Origin: Syngnathus acus
Taxonomy: Eukaryota > Chordata > Actinopteri > Syngnathiformes > Syngnathidae
Reading direction: 5' to 3'
DNA: 64,000 nucleotides
NCBI RefSeq assembly: GCF_901709675.1
Contig: NC_051101.1
Location: 1,978,501-2,042,500, forward strand
A program made the position numbers and the translations under genes. Below, in pieces: positions 23,644-38,600 of the stretch. Under the pieces are notes generated by a model. That model saw only the letters and a program-made list of their open reading frames with translations. It ran no database searches and had not been told where the DNA came from. Numbering within the stretch: the stretch's first letter is position 1; every line of letters begins with the position of its first letter.

Positions 23644-26600
23644 CGTGTGAGTGTGCGTGCATGTGTGTGTGTGCATGCGTGTGTATGTGTGTGTGTGTGT
23701 GTGTGTGCGCGTGCGTGCGTGTGTGTGTGTACCTGTATGAGAGCGAGTGTGTGGTCCAAAACAACCTTGGTGGCTAAATGGATTATTGTGAGTTGTACTG
23801 TTGGCAAAGCAAACAGAGTCATGTCAAGCAGGTCACTCGAGACTGCTCCAAATCACCACTCGCCAACTGAATGCTGATTATCTACATTTATACGAGCTGA
23901 ACACGCAAAACAATGCCCTGATTGCATGGAACCAACTCCCCGCGTGTCAGTGGCAGGCAGTGAGAACAGAAGACTGAATCAGATGTTGAATCCCAATCAG
24001 CCAAGTATGTTAAAAGCACGCAAGGACTTTGGCTTGGTAGTTTGAAGCACTTTCTTGTACCACAGTAAACGAAGCATGAAGGAAAATATCAATACGGCTA
24101 CGACTGGATAGCATTGATTTATTCCTGTGTGGTTTGTACAGTTGCATATTCACATTTGCGTACATGTTATTTATTATTCAGGCGCAGGGGACGGAGACGC
24201 TGCCGCTCTCGTTGCCAAATGTTGCAAATATGTACACAGAGATTCTCTCTGCGGTTATAAAACTTGAGCGTTCCCATCGCAAAACAAATGAAGCCGCGTT
24301 CCACTTTGCAAGCTTTCACGCCGACACAAAGTGCATTTGGCTTCATTTCATGTTTGCTCTCAGCTTCATTTATTAGTGTTGTCATCATACAGCAGAACGG
24401 CGAGCTGATCACATTTCCGCACTTACTATTCCTCCGCAAAGTCACTCAAGGATAGAACGACGTTATTATTGCTAACAACTAAGCCACGAACAACTAAGCT
24501 AACACTTGAGTTAGCCCGGTTAGGTGAAATAGCGATCGGACCACTGTACTGTACTTTTGTTCAGTACTGTACAATCTATGTGTGTGTGAAGGGGGATGAA
24601 TGGAGGCAGTGAAGGGGGGAAGGGGCCCACGTAAAGATCTGAAGTCTGTCAACGAAGGCCCAATGAGAGTAGAACAGGTGCAGGCCAGCAGCTGCCGCCA
24701 CACAAACGCACACACAAGCACTGTACAGCCAACAATGGACGTCAAAAAGCGACAGCGAGTGTGAAAGGCGAGTGTGGCTGGGAGGGGCTAACTGCAGAGG
24801 GGCTACCGTCCGATATTGTGCTCCGTTTGATTTCTCATCGTTGGACATCATCTTTATGTCTGATGATGATCTGTCAATTCCGCAAAGTATTCTTCATTGA
24901 GATTCAGCGGTTGCACTTGAGAGGAAGCAGAGGCAGAGGACAAATCCGAGGGACGAGTCGGTCCGACGTTCCCACGGATTTGAGGCTGACGTAACGGCGC
25001 CGGGAGGCTGTTAAGTAATTAGCTTGCGCGTGCGTTGCTAACCTTGCCGGCTCATAAATTGAACAAGATCAGCGCTTTTACATGTGCGATCGCTGCAATC
25101 TTTTGGGACTTGCTCTTCAAGCTTGACTTGGAACTGCGTTTCAATCCATGTTTTGTTTTCTTTTGATTTGTTTTTGTAGTTATTGTGTTATTGAAGCTTT
25201 GTTCACAGCACAGTGTAGCATGCGGTTTATCGTCTGATCTGGTTAACATATTACGTCGAGCAAGAAGCGAGCAGTGCGAAAAGTACTTGAATGCTAAATG
25301 TCCGTCCGATTTGGGCCGGCCGCGTGTGAGCATTCCTCGTTGGCGCACGTGTCGTGAAAGCCGCAGCGTGCGCAGTTGTAACAGATAAATCACAGTCGCC
25401 CTTGAGTGTGCTGTCATCCCACTTTTGGGAGTGAAGTGGGCAACAAGGCTCATTGCTCATGCCGTCTTTTGTCCGATTCCCCCTGTCGTCCCGGCAACGG
25501 CGATAAACGCAGAGCCCATTCAGAGGGCCGCATTTTAGGGCGGTGCAGTCGCCAAGTGGTTTTGTGTCTGACAAGAAGATGAGGAGGATGGATGCAGAAA
25601 GAGGCAGGAGGAGAGTAAAAGCGGGACAAAGCCGTGGACGAGTCGGCTGCAAACCAGCAGAAGCTCTCTTGAGTCGCTGGCCAAACACGACGCCAACATG
25701 ACGGAAGCTTTGGGAAGTGGAGTGACATCTACTCAAAACTCCTACTTGGCGGCACTGGGACGGAAGCTGGCGCTCAGAACATCCAGAAAGAGACCAGATG
25801 AATAAATAGCCTTACTGGATTGTGGACACAAATCAGCTGCTAGCAATGGATTAGCATAACAGTAGTTTGACCTTCAGCTCCTGTCATAATAATCTTTTAA
25901 TATTTAACACAGTTGGATGAAAATAGGGAGTCAAATCTCATTATTTTTCCAATCAAATCAAACAAAATGAAGCACAGGCCAACTAGTTAGCGTGCTAGGC
26001 GAGGTCTTGCCCCACCCTTACCCCGTGTGGCCTCCTTTCAGTCTAAACTAAATTTCACAAAGAAAGCAGAGATGGACTATGAGAGGGGGAAAGGCAATCA
26101 GTGAGGTGTCATCGAGGGGCCAGAGATGAGAGAGGATGTTAATATTTCATGTCATGGGGCGCTAGCCCACAACACCTGCCAAAATATTAGCCTCCTCCTG
26201 CCTTGTAGGGCCTCCCATTAACACAATGCTGTCCTTCTTTTGGTCCGACAGCCGCCGGCTGAATGTGAAATTGGGGACAAGGTGGCAGAAAAGTACAAGC
26301 AGGAGTTAAAATGCGAGCGCATGGAGTAAGACGACGTGACAGGATAATGGAGTCCCCTGCGTGTCTTCTCCACATACTATTATCAGACAAATGACTCCAA
26401 CGATGGAAATGATATGCAGCCTTTGGCTGGGAGAAGCAATCTGCCCGCATATGCCGCCCATCGTAATGGCTTCTAACAAGTGCTACGCACAGGTGAGACT
26501 AATGCATTTTCTGTAGTCTGGCTTTCAGTAAGGAATGATGCTTTTCTTTTGTTTTGGGGCCGCCCCTCCCGTTTCATGATGGTAACTACGCAAAGTTTGA

Positions 26601-29600
26601 AGCCCCTCAAACATATGTTAGCATGGAGGCTAAAATGCCTTTGACATGCAAATGATAGGCATCAGTTGTAGAAGAAAAAGGATTTTTGGACACAAACGGT
26701 GGAGCAACACATGTAGACAGTTAATATAAGAGTACCCACAGGAATGTATTCTGTATCCACTAAAAATAACAACAGATGTTATAACATGTTTGGCAAACTG
26801 CGGCTTATGGCCTTAAAAACTAAAAAGTTGTGTTCTTATTATTATTATTTTTTCACATGGTTGGAGTCACTTCTCCGAGGAGCATAAGTGTCCTGCAAGT
26901 GTCCTTTTCAGAAGTAAAAGAAAACAATCTGTATTGTGTCAAAGGCAGACAGGAGGCACGAGGGAGGCCGGCCCGGCCGGGTATAAATAAAACGGCAAAG
27001 ACATTACGGCTGCAGCTAATCTCGCTAAAAGGCTGGGGATGAAGTGCTGCCGCCTGGGCTGTTTGCTCTCTAACTCTCTGTCACTTCCCCTTCAATCAAT
27101 TCTTCCTCAAAGTCATTTCCAAGCAGGCTGCGCAGATAAATACTCGGCCCATTTACGCTAATGCAATCCGGCCTGTGTACTGTGCGCTACGTGTGCAGTT
27201 AAGAACACACGCGCAGGTTTATCTCAGCCCAAGGCGAAATGAAATGTCACGTAAGCAGGCGTACACACATTCATACAATATGCTATGTATGCTAACCTGC
27301 TAAACCGAATTGTAATTTACCGTCTAAGTCGCTCCTAAGCACACCAATAAGTCCATTCTTCTAATAATATTCCCTGTTGTCAGGATTTATTTCTTCTTTT
27401 TTAATTTCTGCTCACAGCAACTGGATTTTGGCACCCAAGCGTCGTGTTGGCCAAACACAAAGGGTCATTGCGATTGCGGGTAAACAACACAGACGTGACA
27501 CTATAATTTGCTTCCTTATTTTGCCACTTTGGAATTTCTAACGTCCCTTAGGAAAGGGGGGCAGTCACAGCCATATATGCTTCTGGAAAAAGGTTCTTTG
27601 ACAGAATATTTGACAAAAAGAAACCAACAACCACGTTTTCAAATTATAAACGACATAGTTGGACATTTGAGAAAAAAAGTCAGATTAAAAAACACATCGT
27701 AAATAAAAGTTCTATTTTTGGATTTTTTCTTAAATAAATGAAGATTTTCCGAAGGGCGATAGCTGATCTGAATGTGGAAAATTTCTTTGGATTTAAAAGT
27801 CAAATGCAACCACTTGGGCCCGGCAACGTCAACACAAGGTTCGGCCTCCCGCCGTCGGGTCTGGAATTTGCTGTACGATCTAATGAGAGAGTTTTGTGTA
27901 AAATGCACAAATCTGAACAAAGGCGAGAGGGGCCATCCTCGTTGCAAGGAGATAACGGGCCGCTGGAGTGCACCATTTTGGATTATTCTTCCTTTCTTTC
28001 CTTTTTCCTCAATACTCCTCCATCCAGGATACATCCAGCTTGCTCAATAGAGTGGCTAAGCCCTCCCTCCCCCTCCCTCCCTGAGTGCGCTGCGCCGATA
28101 GTGGGATATAGAGACTGAGGCGTAAACGTGCTGCACGGCTGATAGGGCGAAGGAGAAAGGCAAAAGAAAGAGACAGAGAGGGCCTACCATACGCGGACGC
28201 TGTAGCACACAATACGCTCAAATTAGCCCCGCACCTGACCCCCGCCCCTCCCGCCGCCCCCACTCTCCTGTCCGCCTCTCTACAAAGGCGACCTTCGGCG
28301 GGTGGGAAGGGAGATGCCGGGAAGCCCCGCTGAAGCATAACTTCAGCATTGTACCGGGGAAACCTGCCGACGCTCGACCTCAAAACGACCTCCGGCTCTC
28401 CTCTGCAAGCCCGCTTGTTTTTCACATTTTGTCAAGCGCCGTCAGAGTGTGTCCAGTCTGGCGTACGAGTCGAGCGACTTGAGGTTTTTGTAGTTGGCAA
28501 TAGTGTGACAAAAGTCATGTTGAAGCCGATAAATCAATGGTATCGTTGATATTTTTCAGCATGCTGCAGCATCTTCATGCTAGCATACAATGGGAAACAC
28601 AGTGGAGCGACACACGCTATCAATTAGCCTTCTAAGTAGCGCTGTTGTTGCTCTTTAAGGAACAGCCACCCTAACACAAGCACAGGTCGACCCAGTTCTT
28701 GTGTTGATGTGGCTTCATAGTCAGAAAGGCTGCGATTTGATCAACACCTGCTGTCCCCAAACAAACACAGCCCAAGCCCTTGATTTCATCTCAATGCAAA
28801 TCGTGAGCCTTTTGCGTGCCAAACCTCACGTGCCCCACGCTTACAAAAACGTTTTCACGCTATGCCTAGCCTCCGAGCCGCCCCTCACCTCTCTTCCCCC
28901 TTGACTTTTGGGCTTTCTTTTTCTGCCTATTATGGTGGATTAACTTGCTAATGCTTGGCTGAACTCCATCCAGTAGGTGGGGGGCACAGAGTCACACATC
29001 AGTACACCAGCAATCTCTGGCTGGCTGGCAGATATGGTCACAAGCCCGCTGGCGGAGACGCAGGAGCCTTCTTCAGCCAGATCCAGGAGGAGGCAGACTC
29101 CCATGATGCATCTGAGCAAAGGGCGCCCAATGCCGACTAAGCCCCCTTTATTAATCCTGCTTTATCCCTGCGAGATATAATAATTCAGACCTCATTAAGA
29201 TTCTGTGGCATTCTTTCCCTCCTCCCAATTAAAGTCTCACACATTCACTCGTTGTTTGCTAACAAAAATGAACAGTCAAGTATGATGCTCTTCTCCCCAT
29301 GGATAAAATCAGTCTCTATACCGAGGCCGACAACCCATAAATGTGGGTGACCCTCGGTTGTTTGCTAGCAAGTTGGCTACGGAATGATGCGTTCAATGCA
29401 GCATGTTTTTTTGCAGTTTGCCACAAAGTGATTCAACGCCTTATGAATCCCGCGGAGATGGAATAAGTCCACGTTAATTACTTTTCTGCTGCATTCTTCC
29501 CTTTCTTCTTGTTGATTTGCAAATCCGTGAAAGCCTCCCTGCGCCCCCAGTGGAATTTGTTGCCTTTATTTGTGTGCTTCTTCGTACACGCTCCGGTGCA

Positions 29601-32600
29601 GTCGAGGGAAAGTAGAGGCAACCGTGGCTCAGAGCGTCAAAAGACAACGACGGGTGCTGAGACGGCCCAGTCGGCCGTCCAGGTTTAGCCACCCGCTTTT
29701 CTTCGGCAGTGCAAGAAGCTCATTAACAAGCGCGACCGTTGAGTTGTGGCGTCAAAAGACAGACGCCTCGAATCATCTTCCCGGCTCCCGATTGACGTCA
29801 GCTCTCCCGCAAATAGGCTCGTTAAAAGGAGATAAAAGGCAGCCTTGGCTTAAGCGTGACCTTGGTCGCGCCTTACGTGGCACCGCCTTATCTTGCGTGT
29901 CTGCCTTGCTCAAGAGCGTCTTTGACACAAAGATCTATTTTTTGTGGCGACACTTCAAGACAGGCCGGAAGATAAGCAGGCAGACGAGGAGACTGCCAGC
30001 CGCCGCTGTCATCAGGTTAGGGGTGTACAAACATAGAAACTAGGAAAACTGCACACTGTAGTATTACACTCCACAGTCTCCACATTGATGCAACAGCCCT
30101 TATTCTCCTCTCGGATATATGTTCTACTGGATGAACAGCCAAAAAATTCAGTTTTTTTTCCACTCACCGTAGGCCCTCTGCCCCCATCCTGCTCTATTCT
30201 ATTATTTTCCACAGTCTCCACTTTGCTGCAGTGCACCTTAGTGTCACCTTGGATATTTTTTTTTTACTTGGTCACCCGACGGACACAAATGGCTACATTC
30301 CCATCAACAAAACCTCAGCAGTAGTGCTGAATTGAACATGCCGACTTCCTGTTATTGTACCGCGGGGTGTCCCAATACTTCCCCCCACATCAACAACTCG
30401 TTATAGCTTGTGTGTTCGCGTGTGTTAACCTTGCAGAAAAGCCAAACAATCTGCTGTATAATAGCACACCTGTCTTCTCCCATTATCTCCCCATGGAGAC
30501 ATTGAGGCCGACAAAGTGGGGAGTGAATCACTCGCTATGGTCATCAACAAACAGCTGATCCATCCTCTCCTTTTAATTTACTCCATTTTAGTTTATATTC
30601 CTCTCTTCTTCTATCCGCAGCCATAATTGCATATTTGCTCATGATTTTGGGGGTGGACTACATGTTGCCACGGTAACAGACATACAGGCTGTTTTATCAC
30701 AGCGAGACAGGCATTATAGGGAAAAAAAAAGCAAGGAGGCAGGAGGGTCTTCGAGGGTCACACGGCGGAGCAACGTGGGCCGAGAGGCGAATCTGGAAAC
30801 GCGGCGGGCGGGTGGCCCCTGACTGGATGGCGAGGTCAGGTGATTATTGATTGTCAGATATGACGTGTGAAGAGGGAGTAAACAGAGACGAGGCGAATAC
30901 ATTGTGGCGGCACATCAAAGTCAGGCTGCTGACACGGAGCCCACAGGGGACACGAGATGCTGAAGGCCGCATTACAAAGTGAGCCGACAGGGCTGCGCAG
31001 CCCACTGACCTCTATTACAGGAGAGGTGATGATGTCAAAGCAAAACAACACCATAAGACAAAAGGAACACTCCAAAAAAAATGGAGCACACTTTAACTAA
31101 AAAGGAAGCGCCTCTTTCCACTGTCTTCTGGGAGATTCTTTCCATTACTATTCATGGCTTGGATGATGAAGTCATTAGCTATGAAATTGGACACAAGAGA
31201 CTCAATCACAAGTGTTACCGTTTCAATATCCATTCAAATTTTGAGTGATGCCACACATCTGTCACGTAAAAAAAACCTGAATGGATGAGCTTGACGTGTT
31301 GAACGCCGTCCGTCAAAGTCACGCCAAATAACTCCCAGATGGCTATCAGCTAAAGCGAGCCGGAGCTGCTTGATAACATCGCATGTCGACGTGTCTCGAC
31401 CTGCGCTCGGCCCCGCCCGCCCCGCGGCCCGATGGGCAACGCAGATTACTGGCGGCCGCGTGGGAAACGGAAGAAGAAGAAGCGGCCAAAGCGAGTGGTG
31501 CCGCCACTTCCCACGACATCCTGAAGCAAGACGCGACCTAGCATGGTCCGCCGCATCAAATCACGTTTGCACCTCTGCGCTCTCGACTTGTCACTCGCCG
31601 TGAACAAAAAGGTCACGCATTGTCATCAGCTGTTGAAGAAACAAACTGGCTCCAGCGGGATCATCTGTTCCTCTCGGCAAGTGATGTCCGATGGAAAAGC
31701 TAATCGTTAGCTTTTCAAAAAACAAATGCAAATACTTCCCTACAGTATGTCGTTCTTTGCTTTTTGCAAGTTCAGTGCACCGCACTTTTCTCATGGTACG
31801 TTTATTGTGAAGACTCACTATGTATTTTTTCATACGGACAGTTAGTGCTGATTCACGTAGCGAGATGCGTGAGCGATAAGGAGTGCAAAAAAGGCTGCTA
31901 CATTAAAGTTTTACATATGCAAGGAAAGGTTTGTTGGGAATGTTGACCCTGAACAATTTGCGTATTGACTAAGCTTTTATCATGACTTGCAAGTCACATG
32001 TGCCCCACCCCCCACCCATCTTATGAATGTCACAAAAGCGCAAGTCGGGAAATGTCATCGGAGAACAGTGTGCTTTTGAAAATGTAGAGGTTCCGATGAC
32101 ACACATTCCGCTTTTAGATTGGACGCCCCGGGCCACCTTTTGACATTTATGGTGAGGTGCGGATGCAAAAGCTTGTCGCTGCAAGTGGAAGTGGCCTGTA
32201 AAGTAGAGCAAGCAGCGCTTGCTTTAGTCGGGAGGGGCAACGACTGGAAGGAGACGCACACTGTCAAAAACAGGAAGAGGCGACAACTACTACCAACTGC
32301 TAAGGTGTGCCGGGAGTTGACGGACAGGAGATGTGGAGGCTGTCTGTCATCAAAGCTCCTCTAAAATCTTCCATGACTGTATCGAGGAAGCAATGGGACG
32401 GAGACGATTCAACTACCAAGTATGAGGACACGGAACTGAAGCATAAATTGAAGAAAATAGGGAGTTGCAGCACGGACAGATGCCGAATGCGTCCATATTT
32501 TATGTTCTATGTTCTGCTTTGTTAGGGCGGAAAGCGCAATAGAAATAAAGATGCATTGTATTGTATAGAATATGAATGGGCCCGGATCAGTTCCCAGAGG

Positions 32601-35600
32601 AATTCCAGATGCACAATATAGGGACAAAGTATTGCTACACTTACTGAAATGGATCAGTGCGTTTCTGCCAGCAGTGTCGGATGACTTCTTCTACACTTCT
32701 AAACTCTTCTAGTTACACGACGAAATGGCCTTTCTTAAGCGATTGTCTGAAATATCTTGATATGATGACCGAGTCTGATCCAGGCACACAGCACAACTCG
32801 TGACTGATCAAAAAAACAATGAGTTCACTGCTGTTTGGCTTTCGAGACATACGCGCGAGAGCAGAGATGGAGACAAAAGTGTTTTTGATGAGCATCCAGC
32901 TGTTCTCTATTGCCACACAAACACGACCCCCCCCCACCCCCGGCGTGTTTATTAGCGAGCCTGCTCAGTCTGATATGACCACTTGTCTGTACAGCGTGCG
33001 CATCATTTGGAGAGCGTCCCACGTTTGTACAGGAGGCTTCCCCCGCCCCCGTGTGGGTCTACAGTTTGGCCATCCACCAACTTCAACTGTCCTTGGACAC
33101 ACAAACGAGCAGATGGGCCGGTACCACGTGGGTGATGGGGCTTTGTGGAAAAGGACGCGGGACTCCCGCTTCTCTACCAAGGAGGCGCCAGGTCCAACCA
33201 TAACTGGCGGGACATACACCGCACAATGCAAACAAGGCCGTGACAGATCCAGATTTTGAGGGAAAGGAACGGAGAAGATTGGTAGAAGCAAGGCAAACTA
33301 GCTTCAGGCCCACTCGGCCCCTGGTACCGCCATCCATGTGGACGCACGCACACGCCTATTCATAACACTGCTTTAATCCTCATAACTTTCACGTGCACTG
33401 CTTAGCTCCAAGTGATGGATGCCCACACACATGGCCAAGTCATGCCTCCCACCTTCATCCGTGACACACATGACGACGTTAGTGCAGTTGACGGGAAACA
33501 CTAGTCGCACATGACAGGCTCCGACTTCAGATGAAATGTTTTCCTACAGGAGAGCGCCGAGACATTGTTGCCCTCTGCCTCCTTGCCATTCCTTTGTCCT
33601 TGCCTACCGCGTGTGTGTGTGTACGTGTGTGTGTGTGCGTGCATGTGTGTGTGCGTGCGTGCGTGTGCGCGCTTAGCCCACTATTAATACCTGAATTCCA
33701 ACAGCCTGAAGGAATGTCTTAACAATGTGCCCTTGTTCAGGTAGTGCACTGAAAAATGCATGAAAACACACCGCTTCTTCACCTTTTGGAATGATACGCG
33801 ACTAGGAAAAGGAAAAGCCCGTAAAAATGTTCATGCGGCGTCAGGCTTTGTTTAGAGCTTGTGCACAAGGCTTTTGTTTTGCAAGCTTAAGCCCCCACCC
33901 CGTCGCGGCGCAGTGTGCAGGAAATAAACAAACTGCAGGTTCTTTGCTTCCAGTTGGTACTTACTGGTGGCAGCAAGGTTGCCAAGTCAGCCCAGGTCAA
34001 AAATGATCTATAAAACTACTCTTGGTATTCGATAAATGTGCACTTTAATAGTGGTCTCCACTCTAGACGCATTATTGGTTTAAAACAAATAAGATAAGCG
34101 CCACACCCCAAACAGTCATTAGTACGCTTTGTCAGTCCATGGACAAATGACAACTTTTGCTAAACAAAACAGCAGCACCCAGCAAAAGTTGGTGTGTACT
34201 TCCAATGTAGTGTTTAGCTTGTTTTGGATATACATTTATTTACCCAACATTATTGGGATAAAATAAAAATATGATTTAAAAAAACATACACTGTAAGGAC
34301 AAGTCAATAGGCAGTCATAAAAAAGGAAATTATTTTGCTATGTAATTGCAGGCTGTCTGTGTGTCCTGAAAGGTATCCTTGAATTAAAATACATTCATAT
34401 TATTGGCCTTCCACTAATAAATACCTGATAGAATAGAATAGATGCCCCCCCCCCATTGGTTGCTCGCTGGGGAATAATGGGCTACTTTTTTGGTACTGGA
34501 ATTATTAATGGGGCTGAAAAGGAGGAACGCACTTAACTAGGCCATCATCGTCTGGCCGCCTGTCCACCTTTGTCAGGCCTTATTATTGAACACGTGTCCT
34601 TTCAGACCCGACCATTAAGCAAGCTCGTACGCCGCCCCGCACACTGCTTTCAATGGGCACACACGCACGCGCACACAATGCCAAGCGCACACTCCTGGAC
34701 TGCTAATTGACATGGGGCGGGGGGGCTGGATGAGCCGGCACGTCTTTTATCATTGTCCACAGAGACAAAATCTTCAAGTGTGTGATGTGAGTGGAGAATG
34801 GGATCAAAAGGGGCTGGGCATGGGTGGGGTGTGTGTATGGGGGTGGGGGCGGGGCTATGAGGGGGGGAGTATCCTACAGGCTGTTTTCCCTGCACTTCTC
34901 GACTGCAGGGCTGGAAAAAAGACCAAATATCCTTTGTGCTCTTCAAAATACTGACATTGTTCTGTTGAACTAATCATACATAAATTGTTTTTTTAAGAAA
35001 GAGACTCTCAAAGCAAGATGGCAGTGTCGTAATTACTTTAGCCCCCCCCCCTTTAACAAGAGCAGGCTAAATTGGTTAACCACTCTGTAAGTCTGACATT
35101 AGCCCGACAATCAGCATCCGTCACAGTTGCTGCACTGCACAAGGTAAAGATGCAGAATTGGGAATCATTTAGCCTGATGGGGTTGTAACCTAATTGGACG
35201 TTATTGATTTGAAATGAAATATTCATATGAAAGCAGGGGCAGCCTCGTTGCTGACAATGAATCAAAAACGGTGAACCGCAACATGCAAGTCGTAAACAAT
35301 ACAGTCTGAGCCGGACGAGGATTCGGGACGCATACGGCGTCTGCAAGAGGCAGCTCTTATTAGCGCCGCCTCTCGCACATAACATAACAGAAGCCAACGG
35401 ATGAGTCCGAAAATTCTGAGAATTCCGAGGACAGAGAATCAACTCGGGTAAAGGACAGGAAGAGACTTGCGCCGCATTAGCAGTCAACACATGACAACTG
35501 TATACTTTTTATACAAAGTCAAGTTTGCACAAGTAGCAAGGAGAACTTCAGTCTTCACAGGGGCTCCCTTTCAATCAAAAAAAGAGCTACGTGTGTCCTT

Positions 35601-38600
35601 GAGGCAGCTGAAAACCGACACCATTTTTTTGTGATGCTACTCCCAGCCCAGTGCTTGGGTGACATCCGCCTTTCCCACACATGCAGACGTGAAGTCACGC
35701 TTACAACTCAGCTTTCCGCCAAGGCCTCGCCATCTTAATGAAGATCACATCGAACATGAACATCCCAGAGAGTGACCCAAACAGCAAGAGCGTTTGTGCT
35801 CTTCCAGCATGGAGGATTGATGTCTCGGCTCCTGTCTGGCAGTTCTCTACGGCCCCTTTAAAGCCATTGCTTCTCATTGTCAAAGAGTGACTGGCCTCAC
35901 CGGAGAGGTTAAACGGCGTCGCTTAACCATTAACTTGATTCACTTCACCGGAATGTTCTAAAGCCCACCTGAGACGGAGATTGGACATGAGAAGTGGCTC
36001 GAGCGATCGTATGATCTCTGCGGGTTTCGTCTTTGCTTTTGTCACGGCGGCTTTGTCAATTTACACACGTGCCGTCGTCCGCATACCCATCGCTCGAGGG
36101 ACACGTACCGAGGCACGGTGAACTTTCATTCACCCTTGCGGTTATCAATCAAACACCCAGATAAGCACACCAAAGAATTCCTCAGGGGTTCTATGGCACA
36201 ATTGGACCACCACATCAAATATGCGCTCTGAGTCTACGGCAAAGGTGGCAGGCCTTCGCTGGCAGGTTTTTGTGGCCAAATAAACTCTCAGGGGTGCCTA
36301 CTGGTGGCAGAAATCACTTTGATTGGCTGAGTCGCTCTTGCAAAGCAGGAACCCTGACGGCAAAAGGTAAGCAAGCAAAGCGGCAAACGGGTTTTCTTAT
36401 CTAATCCCCCAAATATTTTCGGAAGATATGGCCGTGTGGGATGAGGAAATCATTCAGCATGCTTGAGTGATGAGTGACTGAGTCCTTCAATCTTTCAATT
36501 TTTTTTCTTCTGGGCTAAAAATGTACCAGGAATTTGACAATCTTAAAGTAAAGTCTGCTGCTATCTTTGCATCCAATTCAACATGAGAAACCCAGCTCAG
36601 CTTTGTGGGGTCATGTGACACCCGCTTTTGGCCTTGTTGTTCTTGACGTGGTTGCACACTGTCACTTGCTATGACGCTACATCCATGCAGCTAATGCAAG
36701 ATGTTCCCATCCGACCTGAACTAAAATGGACCACATGGTTTCCTTCACTGCAGTGATGCGCTTTCAAGCGACTGCTCTTGAGGAGCGGCATGCAAGCTGC
36801 ACAAATGTGCCACCGATCCAGCAGGGCGGATCACCGCGAGCTGGTAATTGAAGCCAGAGTGCGAGGGAAGGGGGCACGAGGGCCTTTTTTTTTTTCACAA
36901 GGACTGCGTTGGGCAACTGCTGCTGAGGCAACTGTTGATGTCTGCAAAAGCAACAGCTTGCGGGGCTCCCAGAGGACGCCCCGCCAGCCAACAGTCAGAT
37001 GGTGGCTTTGGGCTCTGGAGGGGTTCGCATTTCCTCGGGCTCTGCCAACAAAATGATTCCAGGCTTTTCTCTGGCAATGTACATTTTTAAATTGGTCTTT
37101 CCTTTAGCGCTAACAACTCTTGTGCCCAAAAGTGATTTCTAAAAACACAACCTAACAAGACTCGGTTCACCGAGAGACTATTCCCATGGGTTTATTCTGT
37201 AACTGCAGGATCTGATACAAATGTTGTTTTTTAAAGTCATGAATACAGCAATAGATACTACATTTTAATGGTATCTTGCTGCAGCACTAAAAGGATTGGC
37301 TGCACTTAGCCTCCCTTCTCTTCCCGCTCGCTCACTCGCTCGCTTTGTGAATTTTCAATATTGCTCCACCCTGTGAGTTGCAACCCCCCTTTCCATCGCC
37401 ACGACGACCGGCATCGAATGTAGAGACACAAGGACACGCACGCAGACCCCGTGGAGCCGCTTTTCATTTCAAGGCCGCATTTGAAATCACCCGTTGCCAT
37501 CATCGTCCTCCCCCGAGATAAGAAGAACAAGTGTCCATAGTGGCAACACAATAGTCAACTTTAATCATCTCGACTGCATTGGACCGACCCTTCCTTCCTT
37601 CCTTTCTACCTCCCTTCCGTCCTTCCTTCCTCATCACAGCTCCCACTGATGACAAGAAAGCTCATCTATAAAGCAACAGCCTTTAACTAAATCAAGAGTT
37701 AACGAGCTTCTTCTCTCTTCCCCTCGCCCCTCCTGCACGATGAGACTATCGTGAGGTTGCTGATGAGGGACTATCTTGTGTCTGACTGCCACTGCAGTGC
37801 CTTGCGTGGAAGCACAGACATGGGAGGAGATAAGACGCCCTGAGTGCCTTAGATGGTTGGCAACGATGCCAAATGAGGGACTTTTTAAAATGGTGGCCAT
37901 ATATCTTTGCACGGTTTGGGGGGGGAGGCGTAAAAAGCAAACACTGCCCTGTCCCTGCACTAAAACAGCGGGCAATCTTCCCGATGCTCCTCACCGTCAT
38001 TATCTGCAAATCGGACACAAAAGGAAAGCGCACTAAATCACGGCTAGCCAACACGCGTGCAAATAGCAGTGGATGCCGAGGGGGACAGCAGCTTCAAACG
38101 GGAGACGGTCCAGTACGCTATATTGCCAAAAAATATTTGGTGTGTTTATTTTCGCGTATATTTCACAAGTCATCGGGTGCGTTGGACGAGGGTTACGTCC
38201 AAAACCGTCTGGCTAAATGCTAAAGGCTTCTGAGTGTCCCCCAGATGAAAAAACAAGAAACGCAATCTGGGTGAGAGCTAACTTCGCACCTCTGCCAATC
38301 TCTGCTGATGCTTGTTTGTAAACGGATTAGTGACGGTGAGAGGGGGGGATTAAGACAAATAAAAAAAGTCCTTTTGGAAAGAGACGACGAACAAACGCAA
38401 AGTTTACAGAGCGCGCTGCGACACGTCCCGGGGAATGTCGCTAATTCCATCGCAGGGGGATGGAACCACCCCGCTGTCAGCCCACCGGCAGGTATGAGTC
38501 ACCTGGATAATTACGGACCCGACGATGCAGAACCGACACATGCCTGAATGACGAGGGGGGCAAAGACGGACTTGCTCTTGTCACTCAGTGCAAAGATTCC

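Noticed and set aside
25251-25736. Minus-strand frame with a hydrophobic stretch ([18 protein letters not shown]), another first-exon candidate.
   Set aside because: The hydrophobic segment is about 40 residues from the start, and no phase-1 donor follows it.
28009-28425. Minus-strand 138-codon frame considered as an alternative mcam first exon.
   Set aside because: No suitable signal peptide with a donor in the needed phase; the 40877-40814 exon fits better.
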